Of a stretch of 64,000 nucleotides of DNA, positions 9,988 through 22,584 are shown piece after piece; positions within the stretch are counted from its first letter, which is position 1, and each line of letters begins with the position of its first letter. Under the pieces are notes generated by a model. The model saw nothing but the letters and a program-made list of their open reading frames with translations, made no database searches and was not told the origin of the DNA. Origin of the DNA: Alternaria dauci (lineage: Eukaryota; Ascomycota; Dothideomycetes; Pleosporales; Pleosporaceae); NCBI RefSeq assembly GCF_042100115.1, contig NC_091280.1, forward strand, positions 1,488,001-1,552,000, in the 5' to 3' direction. The position numbers and the translations under genes were made by a program.

Positions 9988-11608
9988 AGGTTGACAACGC
10001 GAGATTGGTGTTTGGCTTTGATAGATGGGCGACCCACACTGAGTTCTTGATAACATTCAAACACGTTTGCTGGCATGTTCCAAGGCGTCACGTTGATTCG
10101 TCTTAGATGTGCAGCGTCATAACAGTGTGTACTCTACTGCGAAGGCTGAACTTGTGCATCGCGACGAAGATGCCATCAAGCGGGTGATGATGGCTAACGC
10201 TGCGCTAATCTGAACGGTCTTTTCTTGAATATAACTTGAACCTTCTACCACGCACTCTCCGTGCTTCACTCCACGATCCCATATCGTCCGCTCTTGTTCG
10301 CACTTTTGCTCTTCCCTGGGTCTGCTTCGGCACACATGTGTGAGTGTTGTGGCCTCACACGCGCCGCGAACGCGCTCTGAACGGAGGCATGCAATCAGCT
10401 TCGGCTCGCCCATGAGATGAAAACCTCGGTCCATCACACGATCGTAGTCTCTACCTTTCCGTTCACGACTCAGCGTAACACGAAGCTGCCCCGCCAGCCA
10501 ATGACCTCATACGGCGCGGCTTATCACGGGTGGCGCAATATAGGAACGCACAGATTGTCGGCAGTTTCGCTTGATCTTGTTCGTCCGACCTCCGCTGTCG
10601 CAATGATAGTAAATGAAGGTGTTCAATGTGGCGATGTCGAATAAGCACGCACGGGGAACGTCAGTGTGACGGCCTGAAACGGTCTTGGGCCGAGTAGTTT
10701 CCGCCGTCGCATTGAGGGCGCGTTACCCAAATGTGTCTTCTCGAAACATGCCCAGAACGTGACACTTGTTGAACAGGCCTAAGCTCCTGGAATCTCCACG
10801 CATTCACGGCGTGATCCACCACAAATCCTCCAACTCCGAAGCCACATTGACAAACGGCGCCTAACCCATATCTCGTCCTCTTGCCTATGGGCATGCATAC
10901 GCCATGTAAGCTTGATTGGGCCATGCAGTTTAAGCGGCGGCCCCAGATTCGCCTACAACCGGGATCGGCTACTCGACGCGCGGTGACCAGTCCAGGTTCC
11001 AGGAAGAATGCGTTACACCAAGTCCTCCGTCCTAGCGCTGGTGGGCCCCAGGTTGCGTGAGAACAATTGGCGCCTGCACAACACCCACTTCTCGCGTCTC
11101 TGACAGCCACGAACCAAAGTGCGGAAGAGCCCACGCTGATACCGTCCGGCTGCACAATTCCCGACGTGTCGGAAGCCAGCCAACTCGTATGTGGTTCGCT
11201 GTTCATGTAGGAGAATTCATCAAGGTAGATGGGAGGAGCGATGTAATGTTCGTCGCACCATGGCATACGACCCGCTTCCATAGCGACACCAAGCCTTTTG
11301 AGTGACGGGTGTATAGTGTGGCTATCAAACAGATCCACGTGAGTGTGACCGACGGCGGACTAGGCCGTGGGGCAAGTAGAAAGGCCTCTGGTTAACTCAT
11401 TTCTGAAAGTGTTAATATGCAAATTGTGGGGGACGTCCAGAGAGACGACCGGCTGTGCCTGCCTGGGGCGCGCACACACACAGGGGAACAAGGGTTGCGC
11501 TGCCCTTGACCGACCCTGTTTCCAGGCTTATATGAGGTTGCCCACCCACAAGCAGCGCGAGATGTGGGTTTCGTGATTTCCTCAGGTTTCTGACAGTAGG
11601 TGCCCGAG
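9988..11608. other. Gene-free spacer with one long minus-strand open frame
   Basis: The longest open frame is 11338-10661 on the minus strand (225 codons). It has odd composition (many Cys, Trp and Gly without pattern), no domain, no signal peptide and competing open frames on the other strand, so I do not call it a gene. Confidence 0.4.
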
Positions 11609-13223
11609 ATGCCTACCTACCCTCTCCAACTCACCTGCCTGGGGGTCATCTACGGCACACCCCTCCTGGCGTCGATATTCGTCATCCTGAGGATTTACAC
11701 ACGGCGGAAACTGAACCTGCGGTTGAGCTGGGGTATGATGGTCCATGTATCTTGGGTGAGCGATATTAACGCATCTGGATAGATGACTGGCTCATCATAC
11801 TTCCGTTGCTGCTATCGATAGCCCTCATAGGGCCATCACATCGACGTAAGTACTACAGTGGGCGCTGATGCTCAATCTGACTAACTTTGAATAGACGTGA
11901 AGATGTGGCATGTGGGTATGCACATCTGGCAGGTGCCAGTTGATAAGATAGAACCAGACTATGATGAATATTATGCTGTAGGTATAGCTTCAGCATGCTA
12001 GATTGTGTTTACTGACCACCATAGGTCGTCATGGCGTTCAATCTCTTGAACATTCCTATCTTACCGCTCGTCAAAGCATCTATCATACTTCTCCTCCTTC
12101 GAGCTGGTTCCGTCATCGAATGGCTCAAGCGAGTGCTCTACGCCATCCTGATCTTCACTGTTGGTAGTGCCCTAATACCATGGTTTCTCTACATATTCAT
12201 ATGTCCCCCTTTAACGGGCAACACATGGAAACCGAGAACTTTCGGAGGACTGCACTGCATGGGCAGACACAAAATGGGGGAGATGTTAATCTGGGTCACT
12301 TGCGCAAATCTGCTCACCGATGTTCTGATCCTTCCGATACCGTTCATCATCGTGCGAAGGATGATGAGCGCTCGACTACGATCCCGTCTAGTGGTGCTTG
12401 TAGTCTTTACCTGCAGTCTTGCGTAGGCCTTACCCATATGCTACCCAGACACGATGACTGACCTTTATACAGTGTCACTGCAATCGGTGCTGCCAAGATC
12501 TACCTTTCGTACCGCGACCGACTTTACACATTGTTCAACCCTGACTGGACATATCCAATCGACTACTGTATCAACCACATCGAAAACAACGTGGCCATCA
12601 TCGTAGCCAACATACCAATCTTACGTGGTCTCGTCACACGATGGATCTTCAACTTCCGAACCAAAGCAACGCCCGTCGAGCGCGAGTTTCGTGGTGATTG
12701 GCAACACTCGAACAAATCAAGCTCTTCAGACATCAGCCATTGCACAAGAAAGAACCGTATGATACAGAAGATTCTCCCCTGTATACAAGATGATTTCTCA
12801 AGTAGTCTGGCCACGCGGTCAAAGAGCGACGTCAGCATTCGGGGGAAATGCCGACAGGACTTCCCGCCTCGGGTCGTTACCACAGGTGAATTACGGCATC
12901 AGAAACGAAGCTACTTTCCAAGATCGCGAAGAAATAGCTTGGATCGGTATGCGACGGCTGATTCCTGCGAGAGGGGTGACCTGTTAGAGACGGTTCGTAG
13001 TGTGGGCAGTCTGGGGTCCGCACCGACGCTTGTTGAGAGCAAAGATGTGGGTTTTGGTTGGAAGAGTATGGATAGTCCGACGCTGAGTCCGACAACCCCA
13101 ACAATGAGGTTTTCAAACTCGACGCTAAGTCCAATTGCGCCGTTGACGCCCGCAAGGCTACGAGGTATTGACGATGGTGAGGATGATGATGATGATGAAA
13201 TATACCCATACCCGAGGTTATAA
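11609..13223 (+). CDS. SAT4/rhodopsin-domain integral membrane protein (first copy)
   Basis: Fungal seven-helix membrane protein of the SAT4 (rhodopsin-domain) type; family function is mostly unknown and some members carry an N-terminal CFEM domain, absent here. Exons 11609-11732, 11783-11845, 11895-11977, 12025-12422, 12473-13223, 472 residues. Helices are visible from residue 5 (LQLTCLGVIYGTPLLASIFV), then the hallmark W-DDWLIILPLLLSIALIG after the first junction, then VMAFNLLNIPILPLVKASIIL, VLYAILIFTVGSALIPWFLYIFIC, MLIWVTCANLLTDVLILPIP and NNVAIIVANIPILRGLV. The C-terminal 150 or so residues are hydrophilic, Ser/Pro/Thr-rich and end in a short Asp run (DDGEDDDDDEI), probably cytosolic. 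Junctions were chosen because each keeps the frame and restores DDWL, HIWQVPV and AVTAIGAAK. The start is the first ATG. Confidence 0.85.
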
Positions 13224-15144
13224 CGATCCTATAGCGGACGAAATTTTCATGTTGAAACATGGATCTCTCGAATCTTCCCTTGTGTCTGCCCTCGATCATT
13301 GTTCTATAGATTCGTGAACGGTGTTTCAAGATCGCGAGATGCTGGGTAGTGTCCTCGTGTCTCCTGCATCCGCGGAACTGATGGCCCGAAAAACGTCGCC
13401 TTCCCAGGTCCCTTCATGTCGGCAGTCACTCATCTGGTACGTAGCTGCCACTCTAAAATCCCGTGCACCCTATCCGCCATGCTATTTCCACAATTTCCTA
13501 CCTGAATTACCAAGACGTCCATCCAACTGTACCAGTGCGGCGCTTAGGCCCGTTTGTCCGCAGGGATGCGCATTGGGGTTCAAGAGTGACGACGGCGCAC
13601 TTACCACGTCAAGACGCAATCCGTGCCGTTCCTCACTGCAGGGGTGAATTGCTGATCATGCTGCCTGTGCGTCAGCGCGTGTCTCGTGTCGCGCCCATGC
13701 CAGTGCAGTCCTCTTCCTATGATTAATGTACTCGTGAGGTCATGCGCTGCAAACGTTTTTGGAGGTTCTAGTATGACATGACCGCATCAGTCTCATGAAT
13801 CTCGTCTATTATTGAACGGAAACCTTACTTGAAGCAGCAATCTCTCCTACCTCATATAGGTCACATTCACAGCAGAACCTATGCAAGACTCCCCTTGCAG
13901 AAAGGAAAGAGATACCAAGACTTGAACGCCTGTCAACGGCTTTGCGTACAACCACACATCTCACACATGCGATACTGCATTTGACGAAAAGGATCTCCCC
14001 TCGTGTAAGCGAGGTATAAGTGGTTGACAACTTTTTTTTTCCAATCCTACCGCACCACACAACGCAGATCGCAAACCCTGGATGAGTGGCGAAGGCCCTT
14101 CGCAATCAGATCTTCCGCCCCTTTCTCTAGTGCTACGTATTCTTGCTTTGGCTCATCACTTGTCCGTCGGTAGCGTTAACGTGGTGCCCATGTAATATAT
14201 CGGATTTCCCCTAGCGCCCGCGGCTCAATATGGATAATCTCTCTTCTCGGTACGGTGCGCGCGCGCACGGCGGGGGATGCGCAAGATTCAGTTATAGAAA
14301 ACTTGTTCGGTGGTGTCATTTGCCTAAATGAAGAGCGAGATTGGGCAAGTAATTGGACTGGGTGAACGCGATCGATTGTCGAGGTTGGTGCCGTTGTGTA
14401 GGGATCTACAATATCTCCTCTCGGCTTTCTCTGTTGGATGGCGGAGGGAAGGGCGTTTTCCTGGTGGAATATCGTGGCGTTTTGTGTGCTGAGCAGTTCA
14501 TGTGGACGGAAGAGGATGCAGACGATGGCGGCAAATGTTCCGAGTATCATAGGTCTGCTTTTTGTTAATTGGTCCGATCTGAGTGGCTTCTTGACATGGC
14601 GAAGGGCTTTTCTGTTTTGGACTTTTTTTTTTAATTCCACCAACCAGTCTGGTTGATTCCTTACGCTCAAAGTACACTGATTAATTCTTCCTCCAGCGTC
14701 ACGCCATATTATGGATCTCTCAAGTGGATGCAAAGTGGCTTATTCTTCCACGTACGTTTTGCGCTGCCTCCATAGCTACCAAAAATGCCACTAGATGTCG
14801 CTATGCAATAAAACAATCGTGAATCATATGAAAGCCATTCCAATGAGCGAGAAAGAAGACCCACGAAAAAAGGAGATTGCGGTCACAACAATATGACTGG
14901 TGACTCTAACATTGGAAACATCGTAGAGAGATGATCGCGTGCTGTTCTGGACACGATGTACTGCCTGTTGAGGCACAATTCCTTTTAGTAGTAGGGTTTC
15001 CATGCATGAAAAATGGGCTGGCCAGCTCCATCATCTGATATCTCCAGCCGAGCAGCCTACGAAGACGAACGACAGAGAGAAATCGAAAAAACGTAACGAA
15101 AGTGAGAATGAAAGAACGCGGTACACAACCTCGCGTCACCGATG
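13224..15144. other. Gene-free spacer
   Basis: The convergent 3' ends of the SAT4-type gene and the GH45 gene bound this region. The largest open frame (14733-14176, minus, 185 codons) has no family features, and two T-runs (near 14032 and 14624) interrupt the region. I see no gene or RNA. Confidence 0.5.
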
Positions 15145-16069
15145 CTATATCGATATTAAACCTAGTATAATGACGGCGAAGAAAGCCATAGTGGGAGAGC
15201 TAGGCGTGAGGCTCTGAGCGGAAGACGCTTCGCCTGCAAGCACTTTATCGTCATTACGGATACAGTTCGTCTTGGCTGTAATTTCCGAAGGACAGACCAC
15301 ACGTTGGAAATTTGCACTGTGCGAAGTGAGCCTATGTACGTCGCGTAACGTTTGGACTGGGAGCTATATCTACCTTGGGTACGATGCATCTTTGAACCAG
15401 TCGAAGCGCCACTCGCAACCGGCCCTTAGATTTTCGGGTAGATTTTGGCAGTCTTCAAGTGAACTGACACCCGCCATATTCTCGCCAAAGACAGACTGAG
15501 ACACGCCATATTGCTGGGCGCATGCATTCGTTGATGTTGTGTTACCACCGGGAACCTAAGTGACTCAGCTTCGCAATCATAACACCCGAAATACAATGGC
15601 TTACTGCAAGTGAAAACCGGTTCGCGTTCGTCACATCGTAGGCGGTATTCGAGGCTTGTACAATCATGCTCTTGCCAATCAAAGGCTCACTGGTGAAGTT
15701 GAGTTGGTAGCATGCGCAGCACCAGGCGTCCTCGATACCTCCATGTGTGAGATCTGGTGTGATGTAGACTCCAGCATAGCCATATGAAACAGTGTCGTTG
15801 ATGGCCCATGGCTGCTGGTTGGAGCACTGGAACGCATCACCGCCGTTGCAACCAGTACCGGCAGTAATATCCGTAGGCTTGTCGTCGGCCGTACACGATT
15901 CCACTGGTCTCGAGAACTGTGCCTTTCCCTTCCAACCACAAGACGGTTTACAACAGTCCCAGAAGCGAGTTGTAACGGCCTCCCCAGTGTAGTTTAGATG
16001 TGCACATTGCGCAAGGATCGCGAAGAACTCGATCGCGAGGGCGATATTGCGGAGGTGTTGCGGCATCAT
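15145..16069 (-). CDS. GPI-anchored glycoside hydrolase family 45 protein
   Basis: Secreted endoglucanase-type protein. Exons 16069-15605, 15555-15374, 15316-15145, 272 residues. N-terminal signal peptide (NIALAIEFFAILAQCAHL), then the GH45 signature TTRFWDCCKPSCGW, whose Asp is the catalytic base in the family. The Cys-rich core follows (DAWCCACYQLNFTSEPLIG, VQASNTAYDV, VPGGN, CEWRFDWFKDASYPSANF, VVCPSEITAKTNCIRNDD). There is no cellulose-binding module. The chain ends with a Ser/Pro linker and a hydrophobic tail (MAFFAVIILGLISI), so it is probably GPI-anchored. At the place of the catalytic acid (FDGC in Humicola insolens Cel45A) the sequence reads TNAC, so Asp appears to be Asn. The intron 2 acceptor CACAG was chosen because it gives YPSANFQRVVC. 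GH45 identity is firm; cellulase activity is not. Confidence 0.88.
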
Positions 16070-17468
16070 TGCGGAAGGATAGATGTAAAATCAAAGTAGA
16101 AACCGAATGGCATGGTTTGTTAGCTGGAATGATCCGCGCGCAGTGCCAGGAAATGATATTTGAAGGATACCAAAAAAAGAGGGGTCCCTTCTTGGTCCGG
16201 CTGCAAGGAGAGATTAAACTGCTTTTGATACTCGAGGCCGAGAACCATCATGCTGTACACCTTGCAGGGGTCGGCGGAGCTTGGGTACTGAAACGGTACC
16301 CGGGGTAATGGCATTTGAAAGGTCAGAGAGCCGCTAGCACTCTTCCCACTTCCTGTCAACCTACCCGGTGCCTTTACTTGCATAGTCTTACCTTATAAGA
16401 TCGCCCCTGTCATTGCCTCGTGGTTCATTTTCCCCACACTTCCCACACAGCGTTGTATCGCTCCCCGCAATTCGCTAATCGCGGTGTCTGTTCACAATGC
16501 CGTCTCTATGCATGCGGGAAAGGACACTACAAACCGAGGGTTGGGCAAAGCTGGGGTTGCCCAGTGCTTTGCTCCACGTTCCCTTTTTGTGTTGAGTGTA
16601 AGGTTTGCCCAATGTCTCACGCTCCGCCCTGTCCCCATCCAGGGCTCATCTCGGCTATTCTCGCGACCGTTCAAAACGCACCTCTCCGCGCCTTCAGCTG
16701 CAACCGTTCACACCGCCGTGTGACGCAACCTTGGAGGCTGGCGAAGATCTGCGCACACTGAGCACGTGGCTCTTGAAGGGGTCGGCAGCCGTAGCTGAAA
16801 AGGAAAGTGCCATACTCGATCGGTTGCATTTCCAATATCGCTACTAGACCAGAGGCCACACTCGAGCAGACAATGTATATTTTGCAGGGTTGGTCTGTAA
16901 ACAGGTGCCAGCATTGTTCCGGTTCAATGAACGTCGTCACCATCGCAGTACGACCATGCGTAATAGCGCGTTTGTCATATAGCAATCGCCGTCGCCAACA
17001 TCGCTGGAGGACGTTTGCAGTTTCGCAATCGGGAAAGGACCGATATGCGTGGAGCGGATGTTTGGTTGAGAAAGAAGGCATGAACGGCTACCGTGTCTGC
17101 CATCTGCCAAGTCTCCGACACACGAACTCTGCCCCACAATCCGTTCGCAGACTAAACCCACTTCTTTGAGACATCAAACGCTCAGCACCTTGGTTACGAG
17201 GTGCTGCCTGGGCATGGCTTGCGTTTGCGAGCACCATTGCTGGCACATGGGAGTAGCATGCGCATTTGAAACCGAGACTCAGTGAGCCGAGTCATTGCTA
17301 CTAATCATACATCGTCAACATGTGCTCGTGCTCGTGATCGTGATATCTTCCTGTGCATGCCAAATCCCAAATGCTCCTCAACGCCGTCAAGATATGCCGG
17401 TTATGCATAATAGTCTTGTCTCTCCTCTAGTCCCTTTCCGCCACCTTTGTCGAGGCACTTGGAGACGT
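16070..17468. other. Gene-free spacer
   Basis: Promoter side of the GH45 gene and 3' side of MOB1. Overlapping open frames on both strands (16420-16761 plus, 17081-16671 minus, 16807-17169 plus) lack any supportable protein signature. Confidence 0.5.
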
Positions 17469-18483
17469 TCAATCACTTCTCAGCATGCTCTCCACCAGGT
17501 CACCCAGCGGACCCCAAAAGTCCTTGCTTCCACTGGCCAGACCATGCTCGTCAATGAATAGCACATAATGCTTGAAGCTAGTGTTGAGATGTGGTTCCAG
17601 ACCCAATTCGATGATGACAGGGTAATGGTGGCAGTAGATGTGCGCATAAACACGGTATAGGCGCTTGAACATGTTCCGGATGAGAGCAGGGAAAGTCTTG
17701 GGGAAGGGTACGCCGATACGCGAGGGAAACATGGACTCATTGTCGACGTTGGACTGTATCCATGCCATGAGGTGTTCGATATATTCGGGCGCGGGCATCT
17801 TGGTAGGCTTTTTGTAGTTTTCGGAGTCTTGCCAGAGGTACTCGAACCTGCCGATAGTTAGCGTTGCGCGTACAGAGAGAGCTTGGTGTAGGCTTACTCG
17901 TCGGTTGCCTTCATTTCAGGACAGCTTTGAGGAGAGCAAAACTCAGTGATGGATCCATACAGCAAGTTGATCTGGTTGTAGAAATCGACAACTGCAATCG
18001 CAAGTCAGCCTGACTCTCACCTCCTCCAGGGATTCCTTATACCATTGACGGCTAGCCACTCATCCTTGTCCTCGCCCTCGGGCAGCTTGACGGCCTTTCT
18101 CAAACTGCCGCTACCAAGTGTAGCTTCGGCATACTGCTTCAGCTGCCAGCTACTGGTGCCTCGGTTTTTTGACGGTTTGAACGGTGCGCGAGTTCGCGGG
18201 TTGCTAGAGAAGGAGACGAGTCAGCAGCCGATCGAGATGTAGGTCCAAACGCCATCACGCCCGTATTCAAGCCCGAACGCGGTATCTCCGAGCCCCATTC
18301 CTCTGTAAGATGTCCCGAAGTCTATCATGTTCCGCTCTCAACAACGGAACACGTGTGTGCGTATCCCGCAGTTCATCCAGTTCTGGCTAGGGGCGAACGG
18401 GCAAGGCATTGGCTTCGTCTCGCAGGGCAGATGGAAAGAGGAGGACGAGAGCGACGAACATGGTACTTATGAAGCCCGACATA
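17469..18483 (-). CDS. MOB1: MOB1 kinase activator
   Basis: Mps1-binder-related protein that activates NDR/LATS-type kinases (Dbf2 in yeast) for mitotic exit and septation. Exons 18483-18461, 18203-18043, 17991-17898, 17847-17469, 218 residues, the family size. Seen in order: [56 protein letters not shown], the zinc ligands CSPQSC and [41 protein letters not shown] and the C-terminus [15 protein letters not shown]. Exon 1 encodes only MSGFIST plus two bases. It was chosen because it joins in phase to [13 protein letters not shown], but its donor is the weak GTTCGT and the intron is long (257 bases), so the extreme N-terminus is less sure. The rest is certain. Confidence 0.93.
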
Positions 18484-19120
18484 TCGACCTTCGAACCGTG
18501 CTATAGTACGGACTGTCTCGACGGTACCGCGTGCGTGCTATCGGCTGGAGCGCATTCCGATGGTTAGCCAGATAAACAGCGAGAGGGTTACGAACGGCGG
18601 TACGCACCAAATAACAGAAGCTTCGATGCAATAATCTTTAAGCGAGCGACAAGAAGAGGGCGACAGAGAACGCGCGCGTCAATGACGTTGGACTGCTGGG
18701 GTTGATTGTTTGGGCAGCGGGGATGGGGTTTGTCTGTCTAAACACCAAGTAGCCCTTATCGATAAGATCTGGTTGGCTAAGCCTCACGGACAACCGCAAT
18801 TGCTAGACTGGACGATACTGCCAGGCCAAACACCATGGCGACAAGCGTATTCAAGCCCCCTGTTACCATTGCGAAGCCTTGTTGACTCAAGGCTGCGGTA
18901 CCATAGATCCGCCTTGAGCTCGCTTCCACATCGGCTACACCACTGAGTTACAACATCTTCTTAAAGACGTCGTAGGAGATGCATTATGAACTGAATGAAG
19001 ATATCGTTGTATCGTAAAAAGATCTACTCTAGGTCTAGGATATAGGGTTCGCCCGTTAACAACTTGTACCGCTGATGATTATCACTCCAAACCAAACCCC
19101 AAAACACCATAGAGTGGCCC
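18484..19120. other. Spacer upstream of MOB1
   Basis: Contains the MOB1 promoter region and the 3' flank of the GH63-type gene. I looked for tRNA-like A and B boxes here and found none. The only open frame of note (18710-18946) is not convincing. Confidence 0.45.
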
Positions 19121-22100
19121 TTATTTGCTGAAATAGGGATCTTGCTCAAAGTAATCGCCCTTGTCGCGCCCACGTCCGTTGCGGCGGCCATTCTGCGTCG
19201 TCGGCCTTGAGTCGGAACCGCCATCGGTCATGGTCTCGAACTCATCTGGTTCATAGTCTTGCATGCCTGTCTTGATGCGCTGAAGCTGGCCACTGACATA
19301 GTGATGCAGCCGATCTTCCATAGCAGACTTCTGCTCAAGCGCCTCTTGGTCCAAGACACCCACCGAGTTCTTGCGCTTCATCGGGCTTGTGACATCGTCT
19401 TCCTCGCCATTGGTGGACGTCTCACCCCAATCACTTCGGAAGCCTATGCTACGGCTTGTCGAAGACCGGCGGAGAGTCTGACGCTTGGTTGGTTTGCCTG
19501 TCGTAGTGAAAACATCATCAAAGTAATGGTCGGCAGCACCTCCTGGTGTGCGTGGCGTTTGTGGGAGACGGCAAGTCATGCTACACATCATTAGTCGATA
19601 TATCGTACGGAATATGATCAAACTTACCCAGTGTCATGAATCATCTTTGCAATCAGACCGGTCCAGCCGCACTGATGCGTTGCTCCCAAGCCACGGCCCG
19701 TATCACCATCGAAGAACTCGTGGTACCACATGTAGTCTTTCCAATTCGGGTCAAAGTCCAGCATCTCGTTGCCGTCGTTGATGGCTCTTCTACCGTCATC
19801 TCCACGAGCAAACAGATGCTGAAGACGATGCTGAATCTCCTCTGCGACGTGGCCGAGATGCATATAGTCACCCGAACCCGTAGGACACTCTACCTTCAGA
19901 TCATTGCCATAGTAGAGATGGAATCTCTGGCAGGATTCGATGAGTAGGAAGTTGACGGCTAACCAGATGGGACCTCGCCAATTGCTGTTGCCACCAAAGA
20001 GCCCACTGTCCGAGTCGCCGGGGAGGTAAGCAACTTCGTACTTTTGGCCATTCACGTCCATGGAGTAGGGGTGGTCCTTGTGGTATTTCGAAAGCGATCG
20101 GATACCGTGGTCAGCGAAGAACTCGTCTTCGTCCAGCATTCTCTTCATGATGCGCTTTAGTCGGTCTTCGTTGACAAGTGACAAGAGCATACGGTTTCCT
20201 TGGCCACGTTTTGAGAGTGTATGGATGTTGCGCTTCGAGGTTTCAGGGCGGTTGGCAATGAACCATTCGACTCGTTTCTTGAAACTTGGCAGGCGGTTGA
20301 TAACCTCCGGCTCCAGTGTCATGGTTGAGTAGAGAGGAATCAGACCAACCAGAGAACGGACAGGCATCTGGTGAGACCATGGGCCACCCCAAGAGATGGC
20401 ATCATAGTAGAAACCGTCTTCTTCGTTCCACAGTGGTTTTGACTCGCCCTCGCTGCGGAACTGCATGGCATCGCTGATCATCAAAAAGTGCTCGAAAAAC
20501 TTTGAGGCCATGTCTTCGTAGATGCGCCGTCGCTTGGCAAGCTCGAGGCAGATGTTCAACATGTTCAAACAGTAGAAGCCCATCCAGCCAGTGCTGTCAG
20601 CCTGTTCCAGGACACCACCAGTCGGTAAAGGATCCGAACGGTTGAAGAGACCAATGTTGTCGAGGCCCAGGAAACCACCTTCGAAGATGTTCTTTCCGTC
20701 AGCATCTTTTCGGTTGACCCACCAGGTGAAGTTTAGCAAGAGCTTTTGGAATACGCGCTCGAGACAGTCAAAGTCCTCACGCCCGTACATTTTGCGCTCA
20801 ATCTTGAACACCCGGAAGAGTGACCAGGCGTGTACCGGAGGATTTACATCGCCAAAGTTCCATTCGTATGCTGGCAGTTGACCATTCGGGTGCATGTACC
20901 ATTCGCGCGTGAAGAGGTCCAGCTGCTTCTTCGCGAAGTCTGGGTCGATCATGGCAAGTGTGATACAGTGGAAGGCGCTGTCCCAGGCAGCGAAAAAGGG
21001 GTATTCCCAAGAGTCCGGCATGGATAAAATATCGTCCAAGTACATGTGCTTCCATTCTTTGTTTCGTATAGCCTTCCGGCCAGGTGGTGGAGGAGGCATG
21101 CTAGGGTCACCGTTCGCCCACTGGTCCCAGATGAAGTGGTAGTATTGCTTACACCACATCATACCGGAAAAGGCCTGACGCTGGATGTTTCGCAGATCGT
21201 CAGCAATTGGGAGCGGACTTATTCTGTAGTAGAATTCGTCGGCCTCAGCACGGCGCTGCTCGATGATGTCGTCAAACATTTCTTCGTCAAGGAACCCGTC
21301 ATTTCTCTTTGACAACCTGAAGCGGACTACAGCGCACTCGCCCGGCAGGACACCGTCGCCCTCGTCGAAAGCGTACCAGGCGCCACACTTGGTGCCAGTG
21401 TTCTCAGGGTTGACAGCGTCCAGCTGCTCGTCTACGATGCGGCGATGGATTCCGTCCTTGACGAACGGAACTTTGTTCTCAACGTTCCATAGTGCCTTGT
21501 AGTTGGTATCGTTGTCGGTGAAGAGAAGCTCAGGCTGTACATCCTCGCCGCTTGGGCCAGTGCCAGGGGACGGTGAAAGCTGGAAGTAACGGTCTCCCAG
21601 CTTGTGATGTTTTGACTGCGCTGTTGTTGGGCCAATCTTGGTGATGGAGGGCTTGAGCTTCTCGTCCTCATGACCCCACGCCCAAGTGTTTCTGAACCAA
21701 CAGTGAGGGACAATGTGCAGAGGCGCTGGTTCTGGTCCCCGATTGTAAGCCGTAACTCGGAAGCACAACTCGTCGGGATCGTCTGCCTCCTTCGCGGTCT
21801 CAATGAAGATATCCCAATACCGGTCGTCGTCGAAGATGCCGGTGTCGACGAGGTTGTACTCCTTGTCCAAGCGCGTACGCTTCGCGTTCGTCTCGATGAG
21901 GTCTTCGTATGGAAATTTCCGCTGGGGAAGTTTGTAGAGGAACTTCATATACGAGTGCTGCGAGTGGAATTAGCGGCATACACGTGGTGAGCCAATCCAA
22001 CTTACAGTTGGCGTGTTGTCCAGATGGAAATGACACTCCTTGAGCGACTCGCCGTGGTTACCCTGGGGGTTCGAGAGACCGAAAAGACGCTCCTTGAGGA

Positions 22101-22584
22101 AGTCACTGCAGACAAGTCAGTACAGGCTTCAAGAATTGCATCGCGCACACATACTCCTTTTCATTCCAAAAGGCGAATGCAATGTTCTGGAAACCGTGCG
22201 AGTCGGACACACCAGCAATGCCGTCTTCGCCCCAGCGAAAGGCGCGCGACCGTGCCATGTCATGGGTAAAATCTGTATAGCATCAGTGGCTGGTAGTTGT
22301 GTCGTTAATAAGGGTGCTTACGGCTCCAGGCATCTCCGTCAGGGCTAAAGAAGTTTGTTAGCAGCAGACTACGGTGGTGGCAGCAAGGGTACTCACGAGT
22401 AGTCTTCGCGGACTGTACACAGATTAGATTGGCTCGAGCATGTTGATTAAGAAGACTGACCAGTTGCCCACTGCCTCTCGGCAACGTAGGGACCCCATCG
22501 CTTCCAGTAGGCGGTGCGTTCTCTGTCCTGCTTCAGACGCTTCTCCTCTTCGCAGAGGTATTCCTGATTCTCAATGAGAACCAT
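19121..22584 (-). CDS. GH63-type glucosidase-like protein (YMR196W family)
   Basis: Large cytosolic protein of the glycoside hydrolase family 63 relatives typified by yeast YMR196W. Exons 22584-22461, 22412-22397, 22344-22322, 22272-22155, 22105-22006, 21957-19628, 19580-19121, 1056 residues. Seen: N-terminal [57 protein letters not shown], then an (alpha/alpha)6-barrel-like domain with [88 protein letters not shown] and [14 protein letters not shown]. The last exon adds about 150 Ser/Thr/Arg-rich, probably disordered residues. There is no signal peptide, unlike ER processing glucosidase I. Exons 2 and 3 are only 16 and 23 bases. The substrate of this family is not established to my knowledge. 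Confidence 0.93.

Noticed and set aside
10661..11338. 225-codon open frame on the minus strand
   Set aside because: Composition is not protein-like, there is no domain or signal peptide, and opposing open frames overlap it.
14176..14733. 185-codon open frame on the minus strand
   Set aside because: No recognisable features; it sits in a spacer with T-runs and has no plausible splice partners.
19581..19627. Last intron of the GH63-type gene as another introner-like copy (it contains ttccgtacga)
   Set aside because: Only about ten bases resemble the core and the spacing to the branch site differs; it may be coincidence.
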